A stretch of DNA of 64,000 nt from Kitasatospora sp. MAP5-34 (lineage in GTDB: Bacteria; Actinomycetota; Actinomycetes; Streptomycetales; Streptomycetaceae), in contig NZ_JARXZC010000004.1 in assembly GCF_029894335.1 (NCBI RefSeq), forward strand, positions 124,001-188,000. Reading direction: 5' to 3'. Below the pieces are notes generated by a model. That model worked only from the letters and a program-made list of their open reading frames with translations, did no database searches and had not been told where the DNA came from. This document shows, in pieces, positions 1-7,699 of this stretch (position 1 is its first letter; every line of letters starts with the position of its first letter). Position numbers and translations under genes: made by a program.

Positions 1-1503
1 CAGTGGACGGGCGGCGGCGCCAGCCTCTGCGTGGTCGGCGACGCCAGCCAGACCATCTACTCCTTCACCGGCGCCACCCCCGACTACCTGCTGAACTTCC
101 GTACCCGCCACCCCGAGGCCACCGTGGTGAAGCTGGTCCGCGACTACCGCTCCACCCCGCAGGTGGTGCACCTCGCGAACGGCCTGCTGGCCAAGGCGCA
201 CGGCCAGGCCGCGCAGCACCGGCTGGAGCTGATCTCGCAGCGCGAGGGCGGCCCCGAGCCGGTCTACACCGAGTACGCCGACGAGCCGACCGAGGCCGAG
301 ACCACCGCGTACCGGATCAAGGACCTGCTCGCCCAGGGCGTCCGGGCCAGCGAGATCGCGGTGCTGTTCCGTACCAACGGCCAGTCCGAGGTCTACGAGC
401 AGGCACTCGCGGACCTCGGCATCTCGTACCAGCTCAAGGGCGCCGAGCGGTTCTTCGAACGTTCCGAGGTCCGGGACGCCGTGATGCTGCTCCGGGGCGC
501 CGCCCGGGCCGGCTCCGACCCGCTCACCGCGGACGCGCCCGACCTGGCCGGCCAGGTCCGCGCGGTGCTGGCCAGCCGGGGCTTCACCCCGAACCCGCCG
601 GCCGGCTCCGGCACCGTCCGCGAGCGGTGGGAGTCGCTGTCGGCGCTGGTCCGGCTCTCCGAGGAGTTCGAGGCCGCCCGCGTCCTGGCGGGGGCGCCGG
701 CGGACCTCTCGGCGTACGTGGGCGAGCTCGACGCCCGCGCGGCCGCCCAGCACGCCCCCGCCGTCGAGGGCGTCACGCTGGCCTCGCTGCACGCCGCCAA
801 GGGCCTGGAGTGGGACGCGGTGTTCCTGGTCGGGCTCACCGAGGGCACGCTGCCGATCATCTACGCCAAGACCGACGAGCAGGTCGAGGAGGAGCGCCGG
901 CTGCTCTACGTCGGGGTGACCAGGGCCCGGGTGCACCTCTCGCTCTCCTGGGCGCTCTCGCGCTCCCCGGGCGGTCGGGCGAGCCGAAAGCCGACGCGCT
1001 TCCTGGACGGGCTGCGGCCCGGCTCCAGCGCCTCCGGCCCGCGCTCGCGGGGCGGTCGTGGGGGCGTCGAGTTCGGTGCGGAGCGCTCGGCGCCGCGCAA
1101 GGCGCGGGGGCCGGTCAAGTGCCGGGTCTGCGACAAGACCCTCACCGAGGCGGTGGAGCGCAAACTGCGCCGCTGCGAGAGCTGCCCGTCCTCGATGGAC
1201 GAGGCGCTGTTCGAGCGGCTGCGCGAGTGGCGCGCCGGGCAGGCCAGGAAGCAGGGTGCCCCGGCCTACGTGGTCTTCACCGACGCGACCCTGATGGCGA
1301 TCGCCGAGGACGTGCCCGCCAACGAGCGCGAACTCGCCGTCATCTCGGGCGTCGGCGCCATGAAGCTGGACAAGTACGGTGCCGCCGTGCTGTCGTTGTG
1401 TGCTGGGGAGGAACTGCCGGACGAGTCCGCCGAGGAGTCGGTGGCGGAGCCGGTGGAGGATGTCCCGGGGGAGGTGCAGGGGGAGTCCGTAGAGCCCGCC
1501 TGA
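1..1503 (+). CDS. uvrD2: ATP-dependent DNA helicase UvrD2, 3' part
   Basis: The open frame runs in from the left edge, so the N-terminus and Walker A box are outside the window; 500 residues are visible. Superfamily 1 helicase motifs follow in order: VGDASQTIYSF (motif III area) at residues 12-22, a VRDYRS motif near 47, the ASLHAAKGLEWD block near 261 and the LLYVGVTRAR motif VI near 301. A four-cysteine knuckle (CRVC, then CESC) follows at about 375-397 and an HRDC-like domain closes the protein at about 405-475. That tail is typical of actinobacterial UvrD2, a 3'-5' DNA-unwinding motor used in repair. The wblC promoter lies about 35 bp after the stop. Confidence 0.93.
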   Translation, partial: QWTGGGASLCVVGDASQTIYSFTGATPDYLLNFRTRHPEATVVKLVRDYRSTPQVVHLANGLLAKAHGQAAQHRLELISQREGGPEPVYTEYADEPTEAETTAYRIKDLLAQGVRASEIAVLFRTNGQSEVYEQALADLGISYQLKGAERFFERSEVRDAVMLLRGAARAGSDPLTADAPDLAGQVRAVLASRGFTPNPPAGSGTVRERWESLSALVRLSEEFEAARVLAGAPADLSAYVGELDARAAAQHAPAVEGVTLASLHAAKGLEWDAVFLVGLTEGTLPIIYAKTDEQVEEERRLLYVGVTRARVHLSLSWALSRSPGGRASRKPTRFLDGLRPGSSASGPRSRGGRGGVEFGAERSAPRKARGPVKCRVCDKTLTEAVERKLRRCESCPSSMDEALFERLREWRAGQARKQGAPAYVVFTDATLMAIAEDVPANERELAVISGVGAMKLDKYGAAVLSLCAGEELPDESAEESVAEPVEDVPGEVQGESVEPA

Positions 1504-1536
1504 ACGGTTTCTGAGGTTCTCCTTGAAACTCGCCGG

Positions 1537-1575
1537 AAAAATAGTTTGCGCGCCGTGCATGGAGCGCAATAGCCT
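1537..1575 (+). promoter_or_regulatory. wblC promoter, WhiB7/WblC-type
   Basis: An A/T-rich block (AAAAATAG, 1537-1544) sits immediately before a -35 hexamer TTGCGC (1546-1551). An 18 bp spacer leads to a -10 TAGCCT (1570-1575). An A/T tract abutting the -35 is the known signature of promoters activated by WhiB7/WblC together with the housekeeping sigma factor, so autoactivation is likely. Transcription would begin near 1582, about 870 nt before wblC. Confidence 0.6.
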
Positions 1576-1767
1576 GCCGGAGCGGTCAAGGAGACGAGAT
1601 CGCAAGCTGCACGGGGTCACTCCTGAAGCAGCTTCCCCATGCGCACCATCAGCACGACCTGCTCGAGTACCACCCGCTTGACGTACGACCTGCTTGACCA
1701 TCCAAACATCCGAACACCGGAGCCCGGGCGACTGGGCGCCGCGAGACGCCGAGAGGAGGCGAAGACA

Positions 1768-2283
1768 GTGGAAACCATGACGATGATCACCAAAGTGACT
1801 GGCCAGACCGTTATCGCCCTGCCCTCGTGCGCCCCCGCGCTGTTCGGCAGCACCGGCATCTCGTCCGACACGTCTTCGCTCGGCGTCGCAGTTGACACTG
1901 CGCTCCTGCGTGGCGTGGTCGTCCTTGCCGGTAATGGTCTGGGTCTCGACGCCACCGGTGTCTCCGCTGTCACCACCGTTGCCGCTCTCACGAGTGTCAG
2001 TGGTCTTGGCAACACTGATGCCGGATCCGTCGAGGCAGGTCTGTCCAACGACTGGGCAACGTTCGACGGCGGGCGCGAGCTGCGCAGCGAGCGACCGATC
2101 CAGGCATCGAAGGCAGCAGTAGCGGCCGCCAAGCATGGCGACTATGCGCGGGTCATCGGTGCCGGAGAAGCCAAGAAGCAGGACGAGCAGCAGATCAACA
2201 AGGCCGAGGCCGCCTTTATGGGAGCCATGGCCGTCCGGATTCGGGCCTACCGCGGGCCTCAACCCTGGAGAGAACGGACCTGA
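1768..2283 (+). CDS. wblC leader ORF (upstream ORF, 171 codons)
   Basis: A GTG start at 1768 is preceded by a perfect AGGAGG (1754-1759) with 8 nt spacing, and the frame stays open to TGA at 2281-2283. The product resembles no family I recognise: a Ser/Thr/Ala/Gly/Val-rich first half, then a charged C-terminal part rich in Ala, Lys, Gln and Arg ending in WRERT. Codon third positions are GC-rich but less so than in neighbouring genes. The stop lies 23 nt before the terminator stem and inside a 7 bp hairpin (2278-2284 with 2290-2296). Translation therefore probably serves to control read-through into wblC; whether the peptide has its own function is unknown. An opposite-strand frame covering the region lacks comparable signals. 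Confidence 0.5.
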   Translation: METMTMITKVTGQTVIALPSCAPALFGSTGISSDTSSLGVAVDTALLRGVVVLAGNGLGLDATGVSAVTTVAALTSVSGLGNTDAGSVEAGLSNDWATFDGGRELRSERPIQASKAAVAAAKHGDYARVIGAGEAKKQDEQQINKAEAAFMGAMAVRIRAYRGPQPWRERT

Positions 2284-2352
2284 GTAAGCCTCAGGTCGGA
2301 GCCTCCAGGGCCGCGGAACCCGTACACCGGGATCCGCGGCCCTTCTGTTTGT
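2250..2352 (+). terminator. wblC transcription attenuator (terminator plus antiterminator)
   Basis: The terminator stem is AGGGCCGCGGA (2307-2317) with TCCGCGGCCCT (2333-2343), 11 perfect pairs extended by an inner CCCG/CGGG, followed by TTCTGTTTGT. A competing stem is visible: CCCTGGAG (2263-2270) pairs perfectly with CTCCAGGG (2303-2310), and CCGCGG from 2250 can extend it through the terminator's left arm. The 5' half of this antiterminator lies in the last codons of the leader ORF. A ribosome reaching the stop would mask it and allow termination, while a ribosome stalled further upstream would leave it free. This agrees with published attenuation control of whiB7 genes. Confidence 0.65.
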
Positions 2353-2450
2353 CCGGTACGTCAGACCACCCTGGCCCTTCGGGGCCTCCGGTCCAGCCCA
2401 ACCAGCCGGCTGGACCGGAACCACAGAGAAGAAGACGAGGAACACCCACA

Positions 2451-2813
2451 GTGTCAACGGTCATCACGCCGCCACTCCCGTCCGTACCGACAGACAAGCT
2501 CACCCAGGCCGACCAGGCCGACCCTCCGGAGGTATCCCTTATGCAGCTCACCGTGAACGACGCCGAGGCCCTCGGTCTCACCATCCCGTGCCGCGCCTTC
2601 GACCCGGAGGTCTTCTTCGCGGAGACGCCGGCTGACGTCGAGTACGCGAAGTCGCTCTGCGGCACCTGCCCGGTCAAGGAGACCTGCCTGGCCGGCGCGC
2701 TGGAGCGGCGCGAGCCGTGGGGCGTCTGGGGTGGCGAGCTCTTCGTCCAGGGTGTCGTCGTTGCCCGCAAGCGGCCCCGGGGCCGTCCGCGCAAGACCGA
2801 GGTCATGGCGTGA
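2451..2813 (+). CDS. wblC: WhiB-family transcription factor WblC (WhiB7 orthologue)
   Basis: A protein of 120 residues carrying the four iron-sulfur ligand cysteines (C47, C70, C73, C79), the EPWGVWGGE turn and a C-terminal AT-hook (RKRPRGRPRK). The AT-hook separates WhiB7/WblC from other WhiB proteins. It binds the A/T block next to the -35 of target promoters together with the principal sigma factor and induces intrinsic resistance to ribosome-targeting antibiotics. I chose the GTG at 2451 (GAGG at 2437-2440) because it gives the length I recall for Streptomyces WblC. ATG 2541, with GGAGG at 2528-2532, is a strong alternative giving about 90 residues, as in mycobacteria. Expression depends on the attenuated leader upstream. 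Confidence 0.93.
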   Translation: MSTVITPPLPSVPTDKLTQADQADPPEVSLMQLTVNDAEALGLTIPCRAFDPEVFFAETPADVEYAKSLCGTCPVKETCLAGALERREPWGVWGGELFVQGVVVARKRPRGRPRKTEVMA

Positions 2814-2962
2814 ACCCCGCGATCCACGCAGCGGCGGTCCGCAGGGGACACCACCCCTCGCTGGACAGCACACTGCGCCACTCAGTCCGTATCGCCGCCG
2901 CCAAGGCGGATGCAGCACTCTCCCGTCCGTTCCCGAGCACGCACCACGAGCAGGACCACCAC

Positions 2963-3208
2963 ATGAACCCCGCCGTCATCGATCCGACCGTCCGCGCCGA
3001 GCAGACCACCGAACTTCAGATCCAGAACAGGACCCGCGAGATGCATCTCCTGCAAGAAAACCTGGCCCGTGCCCATATGCAAGAACGCCTCCAGGAGGCC
3101 GAGCACGAACGAATGGCCGTCCGGGTCGCCCGGGCCGTCAGGCTGCGGCGGCGCGCCGAGCGCGCCTCGTTGCGGGCCCGCAAGGCGCTCGTCCTCGCCA
3201 TGATGTAA
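2963..3208 (+). CDS. small basic alpha-helical protein, function unknown
   Basis: An 81-residue frame starting at ATG 2963 with a GAGCAGGA stretch upstream. It is almost entirely predicted helix, rich in Arg, Glu, Gln and Ala: glutamate/glutamine-rich near residues 20-50, then strongly arginine-rich. I recognise no domain. It sits 149 nt downstream of wblC on the same strand and probably shares its transcript. An upstream start at 2810 overlapping the wblC stop (GTGA) is also possible and would add 51 residues. The transcript would end at the large hairpin that follows. Confidence 0.55.
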   Translation: MNPAVIDPTVRAEQTTELQIQNRTREMHLLQENLARAHMQERLQEAEHERMAVRVARAVRLRRRAERASLRARKALVLAMM

Positions 3209-3233
3209 GCCGGGCCCGCCCGGTCGAGCATCA

Positions 3234-3292
3234 CCCTTGAACACTGATGGCCGTTCCCCTCTCGGAGGGGAACGGCCATCAGTGTTCAAGGG
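3234..3292. terminator. 28 bp perfect hairpin, bidirectional terminator
   Basis: Arms 3234-3261 and 3265-3292 are perfect inverted copies around a 3 nt loop. The hairpin lies between the convergent small helical gene and the ABC1 kinase gene. No T-tract follows. The last 15 bases of the right arm are repeated directly at 3291-3305. Confidence 0.75.
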
Positions 3293-3321
3293 CCATCAGT
3301 GTTCAGGCGTGTGGCCGGTCG

Positions 3322-4671
3322 TCAGCTCTCGGCGGTCTCGGGCTGCTCCGCGAAGCCCGGCAGCCACTCCAGCATCTCGGCCCGGAAGGGGGCGTTCGCG
3401 CCCAGCTGGCAGAGCACGCCGATGGTGCTGAGGGTGACCCGGTGTATCAGCAGGTACGCGGGCGGCAGGTTCAGCTGCTTGCCGAGGTTGTAGGCGGGGG
3501 AGCGCGGGTCGGCGATCCGGGTGGCCTGGGAGCGCATCCAGGACCGGGTGAAGTGGAAGGTCTCCACGGTGGCCGGCTCGATGATCGGCAGCAGGTAGTC
3601 GAGCACGGCGGCCGGGTCCAGCGCGATCGAGGGCTTGACGAAGCCCTCCTCGCGCAGCATGTCCAGGACCCCGGCGGAGTCCCCGGCCAGGGCCATCCGC
3701 AGTGCGTTGCCGATCGGGGCGGGCAGGCCGTCCGGCAGCCGGTCGACGGTGCCGAAGTCGAGCACCCCGAGCCGCCAGCCAGACGCGGGACCGTCGTCCT
3801 TGATCAACCGGAAGTTCCCGGGGTGCGGGTCGGCGTGCAGCAGCCCCGTCCGGGACGGGCCGGCGAACAGGAAGCGGGCCAGCAGCTGCCCGGCCCGGTC
3901 GCGCTCCTCGGGCGTGCCGCCCGAGATCACCTCGGCGAGCGGGGTGCCGTCCAGCCACTCGGTGACCAGCACCTGGTCGGCCTGGGCGACCACGCCGGGC
4001 ACCGTGATGTCCGGATCGTCGGCGAACACCTCGGCGTGGCGGCGCTGCGCCTCGGCCTCCAGCTCGTAGTCCAGCTCCTCGGCGACCCGGTCCCGCAGTT
4101 CGTTGATGAGCGGCTTGATGTCCAGGCCGGGAATGAGCGGGCCGAGCAGCCAGGCGACCCGGCTGAGCTGGTTGAGGTCGGAGAGCAGCGCCTCACCCGC
4201 GCCCGGGTACTGCACCTTGACGGCGACCACGCGCCCGTCACGCCAGACGGCCCGGTGCACCTGTCCGATCGAGGCGGCGGCGGCCGGGCGGTCGTCGAAG
4301 CTCCTGAACTTCTTGCGCCAGTCCTTGCCCAGCCGTTCGGCCAGCGCGGCGTGCACCTTGGTGGCGGGCATCGGGGGCGCGGCGTCCTGAAGCTTCGTCA
4401 GGGCGGCCCGGTAGGGCCCGGCGACCTCCTCGGGCAGGGCGGCCTCGAAGACGGACAGCACCTGCCCGAACTTCATCGCACCGCCCTTCAACTCGCCGAG
4501 GACCTTGAAGAGCTGATCGGCGGTGGCCTGCTGGAGTTCGGCGGTGACCACCTCCGCCGAACGTCCGCCGATCCGCCGGCCGAGCCCCAGCGTGGCGCGT
4601 CCGGCTATCCCGAGCGGCAGGGCGGCGAGCCGTGCGGTACGGGTCACTGCCTTGCGCGGAAGATCGCTCAC
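3322..4671 (-). CDS. ABC1/AarF (UbiB-like) atypical kinase family protein
   Basis: 449 residues starting with GTG and preceded by GGAGG at 8 nt. The family's KxGQ motif (KFGQ, residues 67-70) and alanine-rich nucleotide loop with SIGQ (about 130-138) are present, followed by the conserved lysine in VAVKVQYPG, a HADPHPGNF catalytic segment and a DFG motif (LDFGTVD). ABC1 proteins are protein-kinase-fold ATPases linked to quinone and isoprenoid lipid metabolism. In actinomycetes the substrate is unknown. No clear membrane helix is seen at the C-terminus. The gene stands alone between the convergent hairpin and the ThiF-like gene. Confidence 0.88.
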   Translation of the reverse strand: MSDLPRKAVTRTARLAALPLGIAGRATLGLGRRIGGRSAEVVTAELQQATADQLFKVLGELKGGAMKFGQVLSVFEAALPEEVAGPYRAALTKLQDAAPPMPATKVHAALAERLGKDWRKKFRSFDDRPAAAASIGQVHRAVWRDGRVVAVKVQYPGAGEALLSDLNQLSRVAWLLGPLIPGLDIKPLINELRDRVAEELDYELEAEAQRRHAEVFADDPDITVPGVVAQADQVLVTEWLDGTPLAEVISGGTPEERDRAGQLLARFLFAGPSRTGLLHADPHPGNFRLIKDDGPASGWRLGVLDFGTVDRLPDGLPAPIGNALRMALAGDSAGVLDMLREEGFVKPSIALDPAAVLDYLLPIIEPATVETFHFTRSWMRSQATRIADPRSPAYNLGKQLNLPPAYLLIHRVTLSTIGVLCQLGANAPFRAEMLEWLPGFAEQPETAES

Positions 4672-4828
4672 CCGGGCCTCCAGTCAGATGTCCAGACGGC
4701 CGCGGAAGGCCGGAGGACGGTGGTCACTACGCCATTGTGCCCGCATCCGGGGCCGCTTCCGTCGAATACGTCGGGTAGCCCGTCGGCGGGCGGGCGTGGG
4801 GGCTTGCGGGAGAGGCCGGGGGCGCAGG

Positions 4829-6013
4829 TCAGCGTGGGTGCGCCTGCTCGGGACGAGCCGTGTTTCGAGCCGAATTTCGGGCCGTGGGTTGCGCCAGGGC
4901 CTGCGTCGTGACGTGCGCCGTGGGTTGCTGCGGCACCGACTGCCAGAGGCAGCCGCAGTCGGGATGGCTGCGCAGCCGGAGCCGCCGGGCCATGCCGTCG
5001 GCTGCGGACACCTCGCACCAGCCGTCCACGCTGGGCGGGCGCCCGCCGTCCAGGTAGAGCTGGACGTGCAACGCGGCCAGGCCCGCCACGGCGGTGGCCA
5101 ACGCGCCGTCGCAGGCGGGGGAGCGGGGGCGGCCCGGGCCGTCGTCGGCGAGCTGGGCCAGCAGCCTCGGCCAGGCCTCGTCCTCGTCCCGCCGGGTCAG
5201 GGTGGCGCAGCTGCCGCAGGCCGAGGCACCGGGCAGGACCAGCGGTCCGACGATCCCGAGGTGCTCCAGCACGCCGACATACAGGTGCGGCACTCCGGCC
5301 CGCATCAGCTGCTGGGATTCGGTCGCCGTGCCGGTGAAGGCTCCGCTGCCGTCCCGTGGAGCCAGCACCACCAGCGCCGGTGGCGGTTCGCCGCCCGGGG
5401 TACGGCGCTGCCGTTCGCCCGCAGGCGCGCCGCCCGCCCGGTGCACCGCCTCGCGGGCGGCGGTGGTCCTCAGGCGGCCGATATCGGTCGGCGGGTAGCC
5501 CGCCGGTGAGCAGTCCCGGGCCGAGACCCGCCCCCGGTCGACCAGGCTGACCGAGCCGACTCCGCCGGCCGAGAGCACCGCGCCGATCGCGGTGCCCACC
5601 CGCCCCGCGCCCCGGATCTCCACCCGGGCCCGCGACCTGCCCCGGAGCACCGCCGGTGCCTCGCCCGGCGCCGGATGCACGAGGGAGAGCGAGGCCACGT
5701 CGGGGGCGAGCAGCCCCTGCTGCGGCCGGGGGTACTGCGCCAGCGCCTCGGCGGCGGCTTCGGCGTCGTCCAGCAGACCACCCTCCTCCAGTGAGGCGAG
5801 CAGCTGCTCGGCCAGGCCGCCGCCGAGGCCGAGGCGTTCGCCGGCCTCCAGCAGGGCCGTCCGATCCCGGGTGCCGTCCAGCAGCTCCAGGAAGGCGGCG
5901 ACGGGCTGGCCGACGTCCTCGACCACTCGGGCGTGGTGGCGGACGGTGCCGAACTGCAGGGTGTCCCGGTCCCGCCAGAGGCGGGAGAGTGCGGGTTTGA
6001 GCATCGGGCGCAT
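4829..6013 (-). CDS. ThiF/MoeB/E1-like adenylyltransferase-family protein
   Basis: 394 residues from ATG 6013, chosen because GGAGGA stands about 7 nt upstream. The first 110 residues resemble the winged-helix-like front part seen in actinobacterial TOMM-type and ThiF-like proteins. A glycine-rich nucleotide loop (RGAGRVGTAIGA) and a downstream VSLVDRGRV strand match the Rossmann core of E1-like enzymes. A CGSC pair near residue 270 may bind zinc. The usual catalytic arginine and cysteine set is not obvious, so enzyme activity is uncertain. There is no precursor-peptide gene nearby. The next gene, a SprT/M48-like peptidase, is divergent. Confidence 0.7.
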   Translation of the reverse strand: MRPMLKPALSRLWRDRDTLQFGTVRHHARVVEDVGQPVAAFLELLDGTRDRTALLEAGERLGLGGGLAEQLLASLEEGGLLDDAEAAAEALAQYPRPQQGLLAPDVASLSLVHPAPGEAPAVLRGRSRARVEIRGAGRVGTAIGAVLSAGGVGSVSLVDRGRVSARDCSPAGYPPTDIGRLRTTAAREAVHRAGGAPAGERQRRTPGGEPPPALVVLAPRDGSGAFTGTATESQQLMRAGVPHLYVGVLEHLGIVGPLVLPGASACGSCATLTRRDEDEAWPRLLAQLADDGPGRPRSPACDGALATAVAGLAALHVQLYLDGGRPPSVDGWCEVSAADGMARRLRLRSHPDCGCLWQSVPQQPTAHVTTQALAQPTARNSARNTARPEQAHPR

Positions 6014-6028
6014 GGGCGGTCCTCCGTT

Positions 6029-6088
6029 CGCAATCGAGGTCGCAGTCGAGGTCGCAGTCGAGGTCGCAGTCGAGGTCGGAATCGAGGC
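6029..6088. repeat. five tandem 12 bp repeats in a divergent promoter region
   Basis: Five head-to-tail copies of CGCAGTCGAGGT: units 2-4 are identical, unit 1 (6029-6040) and unit 5 (6077-6088) have one to three changes. They start 15 bp upstream of the ThiF-like start codon, in the 292 bp region separating it from the divergent peptidase gene. A role as operator array or copy-number-variable tract is possible but untested. Confidence 0.8.
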
Positions 6089-6305
6089 TCGCGGTGCGAG
6101 GGTCGCGGTGCGATGTGAGGGAAGGATGCCCGATCCCCGAGGACCGGTGGGCGCGGTTGTCCACAGCCCCGGGAGCATGATCGGACGATCGTCCCGCGCG
6201 GCCTGTGGACAACCCGGTGGCGGAGCTTTCGTTCACGATCGCTCCGGGAAGAATTCGGCCATGGCAGCGGACATCTGTCAGAGGTACCGGGTAACGTCCT
6301 GTGAC

Positions 6306-7004
6306 ATGGCAGCCGAACGGGACTCCCATCCGTCGGTGTCGCGTCGGCGTGCCCGTGCAGCCGCTGGGCCAGGAGTCGCGACGCCGAGTTCTCGGGCGCG
6401 TCCCGCGACCCCCGAGCCCACTCCAGCGGCCGGTGGCCTGCCCGGTCCCGAGCCGGCCGTGGACAGCTCGACGGTCGAGGTCCGGCGCAGCGCGCGCCGC
6501 AGCCGTACGGTCTCCGCGTACCGCGAGGGCGACCGCACCATCGTGCTGATCCCGGCCCGGATGTCGCACGCCGAGGAGCAGCGCTGGGTGGCGCAGATGC
6601 TCGACCGGCTGGCCGCGCAGGAGAGCCGCCGGGTGCTGGGGGACGACGCCCTCGCCGCCAGGGCCCGCGAACTGTCCGACGCCCATCTGTCCGGCCGGGC
6701 GAAGGCCGACCAGGTCCGCTGGGTGACCAACCAGAACTCCCGCTGGGGCTCCTGCACCCCGAGCGAGCGCACCATCAGGCTCTCGCACCGCCTGCAGGGG
6801 ATGCCCCAGTACGTGATCGACTACGTGCTGCTGCACGAGCTGGCGCACCTGCTCGTGCCGGACCACGGCCCGCGCTTCTGGGCCCTGCTGGAGGCGTACC
6901 CGCGCACCGAGCGGGCGCGGGGTTACCTGGAGGGCGTGGCCTCCGCCGCGCGCCTCCCGCACATCCCGGGGGCCCGGGGTGGCGAGGCAGAGCCTTGCGG
7001 CTGA
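6306..7004 (+). CDS. SprT/YgjP-like (M48-type, DUF45) metallopeptidase
   Basis: 232 residues. The zinc motif HELAH in LLHELAHLLVPDHGPRFW at about residues 177-194 and the upstream block TNQNSRWGSCTPSE are hallmarks of the YgjP/WLM-like metallopeptidase family. The first 55 residues are Arg/Pro/Ala-rich and disordered. I prefer ATG 6306 because a -10-like TAACGT (6292-6297) lies just upstream, suggesting a very short leader. ATG 6261, with a weak GGGAAG site, would add 15 residues. No signal peptide is present, so the protein is probably cytoplasmic; the substrate is unknown. Confidence 0.8.
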   Translation: MAAERDSHPSVSRRRARAAAGPGVATPSSRARPATPEPTPAAGGLPGPEPAVDSSTVEVRRSARRSRTVSAYREGDRTIVLIPARMSHAEEQRWVAQMLDRLAAQESRRVLGDDALAARARELSDAHLSGRAKADQVRWVTNQNSRWGSCTPSERTIRLSHRLQGMPQYVIDYVLLHELAHLLVPDHGPRFWALLEAYPRTERARGYLEGVASAARLPHIPGARGGEAEPCG

Positions 7005-7132
7005 CAGATCAGGACAACCTGAACGGGGCGCGGGGAACCGTGGCCCAACCGTGCACGTGCGTCGTGCTTGGTCGCGCGCGCAGTTGAGCAAGCAGGGCCT
7101 CGCGCCCCTGGGGGTGCAACTGACCGGGGTGC

Positions 7133-7699
7133 CTACCGGGTGAGCTTTCGGGCCAGGGCGACCAGGTCGCGGACGGACGTGTCCGTCAGTTCGGGCAGGT
7201 GGTCGTAGTCGAACCAGCGGAGGTCCAGGGACTCCTCGCTGATCGTCGCCTGGGCTCCGGCGGGGGCCAGGGCGACGTACTGGACGTCCAGGTGGGTGTT
7301 CTCCGGGCGGTCCTTGCCGGTGCAGCGGACCTGGTGGCGGTCGAGTTTGACCGGGGTGGGCCGGCCGTCGGTGGTCAGCAGTTCGAGGCCCGTGATGCCG
7401 GACTCCTCGGTGGCCTCGCGGAGGGCGGCCGAGGCGAGCGTCTCGTCACCGGGTTCGCAGTGGCCGCCCATCTGCAGCCAGATCCCGACCTTGGGGTGCA
7501 GGGTCAGCAGCACCCGCCCGGCGGAGGGGTCGACCACGACCGCGCTGGCGGTGATGTGGGCGGGCAGGCAGGAGCGCCAGAGTCCGTCCGGCCGGCCGTC
7601 GAGGTGGGTCAGGTAGTCGAGCCTCAGCTGTTCCTGGTCGGTGTCGGCCACGGACCAGTCACGCAGGGCCCGGACGGCGTCGGTGTGCAGCGTCGTCAT
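7133..7699 (-). CDS. NUDIX hydrolase
   Basis: 188 residues with a complete Nudix box at about 78-100: GGHCEPGDETLASAALREAT followed by EESG, fitting Gx5Ex7REUxEExGU. Such enzymes hydrolyse nucleoside diphosphates linked to another group; the substrate cannot be read from sequence. The start codon overlaps the stop codon of the upstream metalloprotease-like gene by one base (TAATG), indicating translational coupling. Confidence 0.88.
   Translation of the reverse strand: MTTLHTDAVRALRDWSVADTDQEQLRLDYLTHLDGRPDGLWRSCLPAHITASAVVVDPSAGRVLLTLHPKVGIWLQMGGHCEPGDETLASAALREATEESGITGLELLTTDGRPTPVKLDRHQVRCTGKDRPENTHLDVQYVALAPAGAQATISEESLDLRWFDYDHLPELTDTSVRDLVALARKLTR

Noticed and set aside
1617..2132. 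Minus-strand open frame opposite the wblC leader ORF
   Set aside because: No ribosome site and no protein features, whereas the plus-strand frame has a perfect Shine-Dalgarno and sits correctly before the attenuator.
2349..2450. WblC starting at 2349 (154 residues)
   Set aside because: This start lies within the T-tract of the attenuator, has no ribosome site, and adds a Pro-rich stretch absent from WhiB7/WblC proteins as I know them.
7022..7040. Seventh copy of the dispersed palindrome near the SprT/M48-like peptidase 3' end
   Set aside because: Only a short GGGGCGCGGGGAAC match with no second arm; too weak to count.
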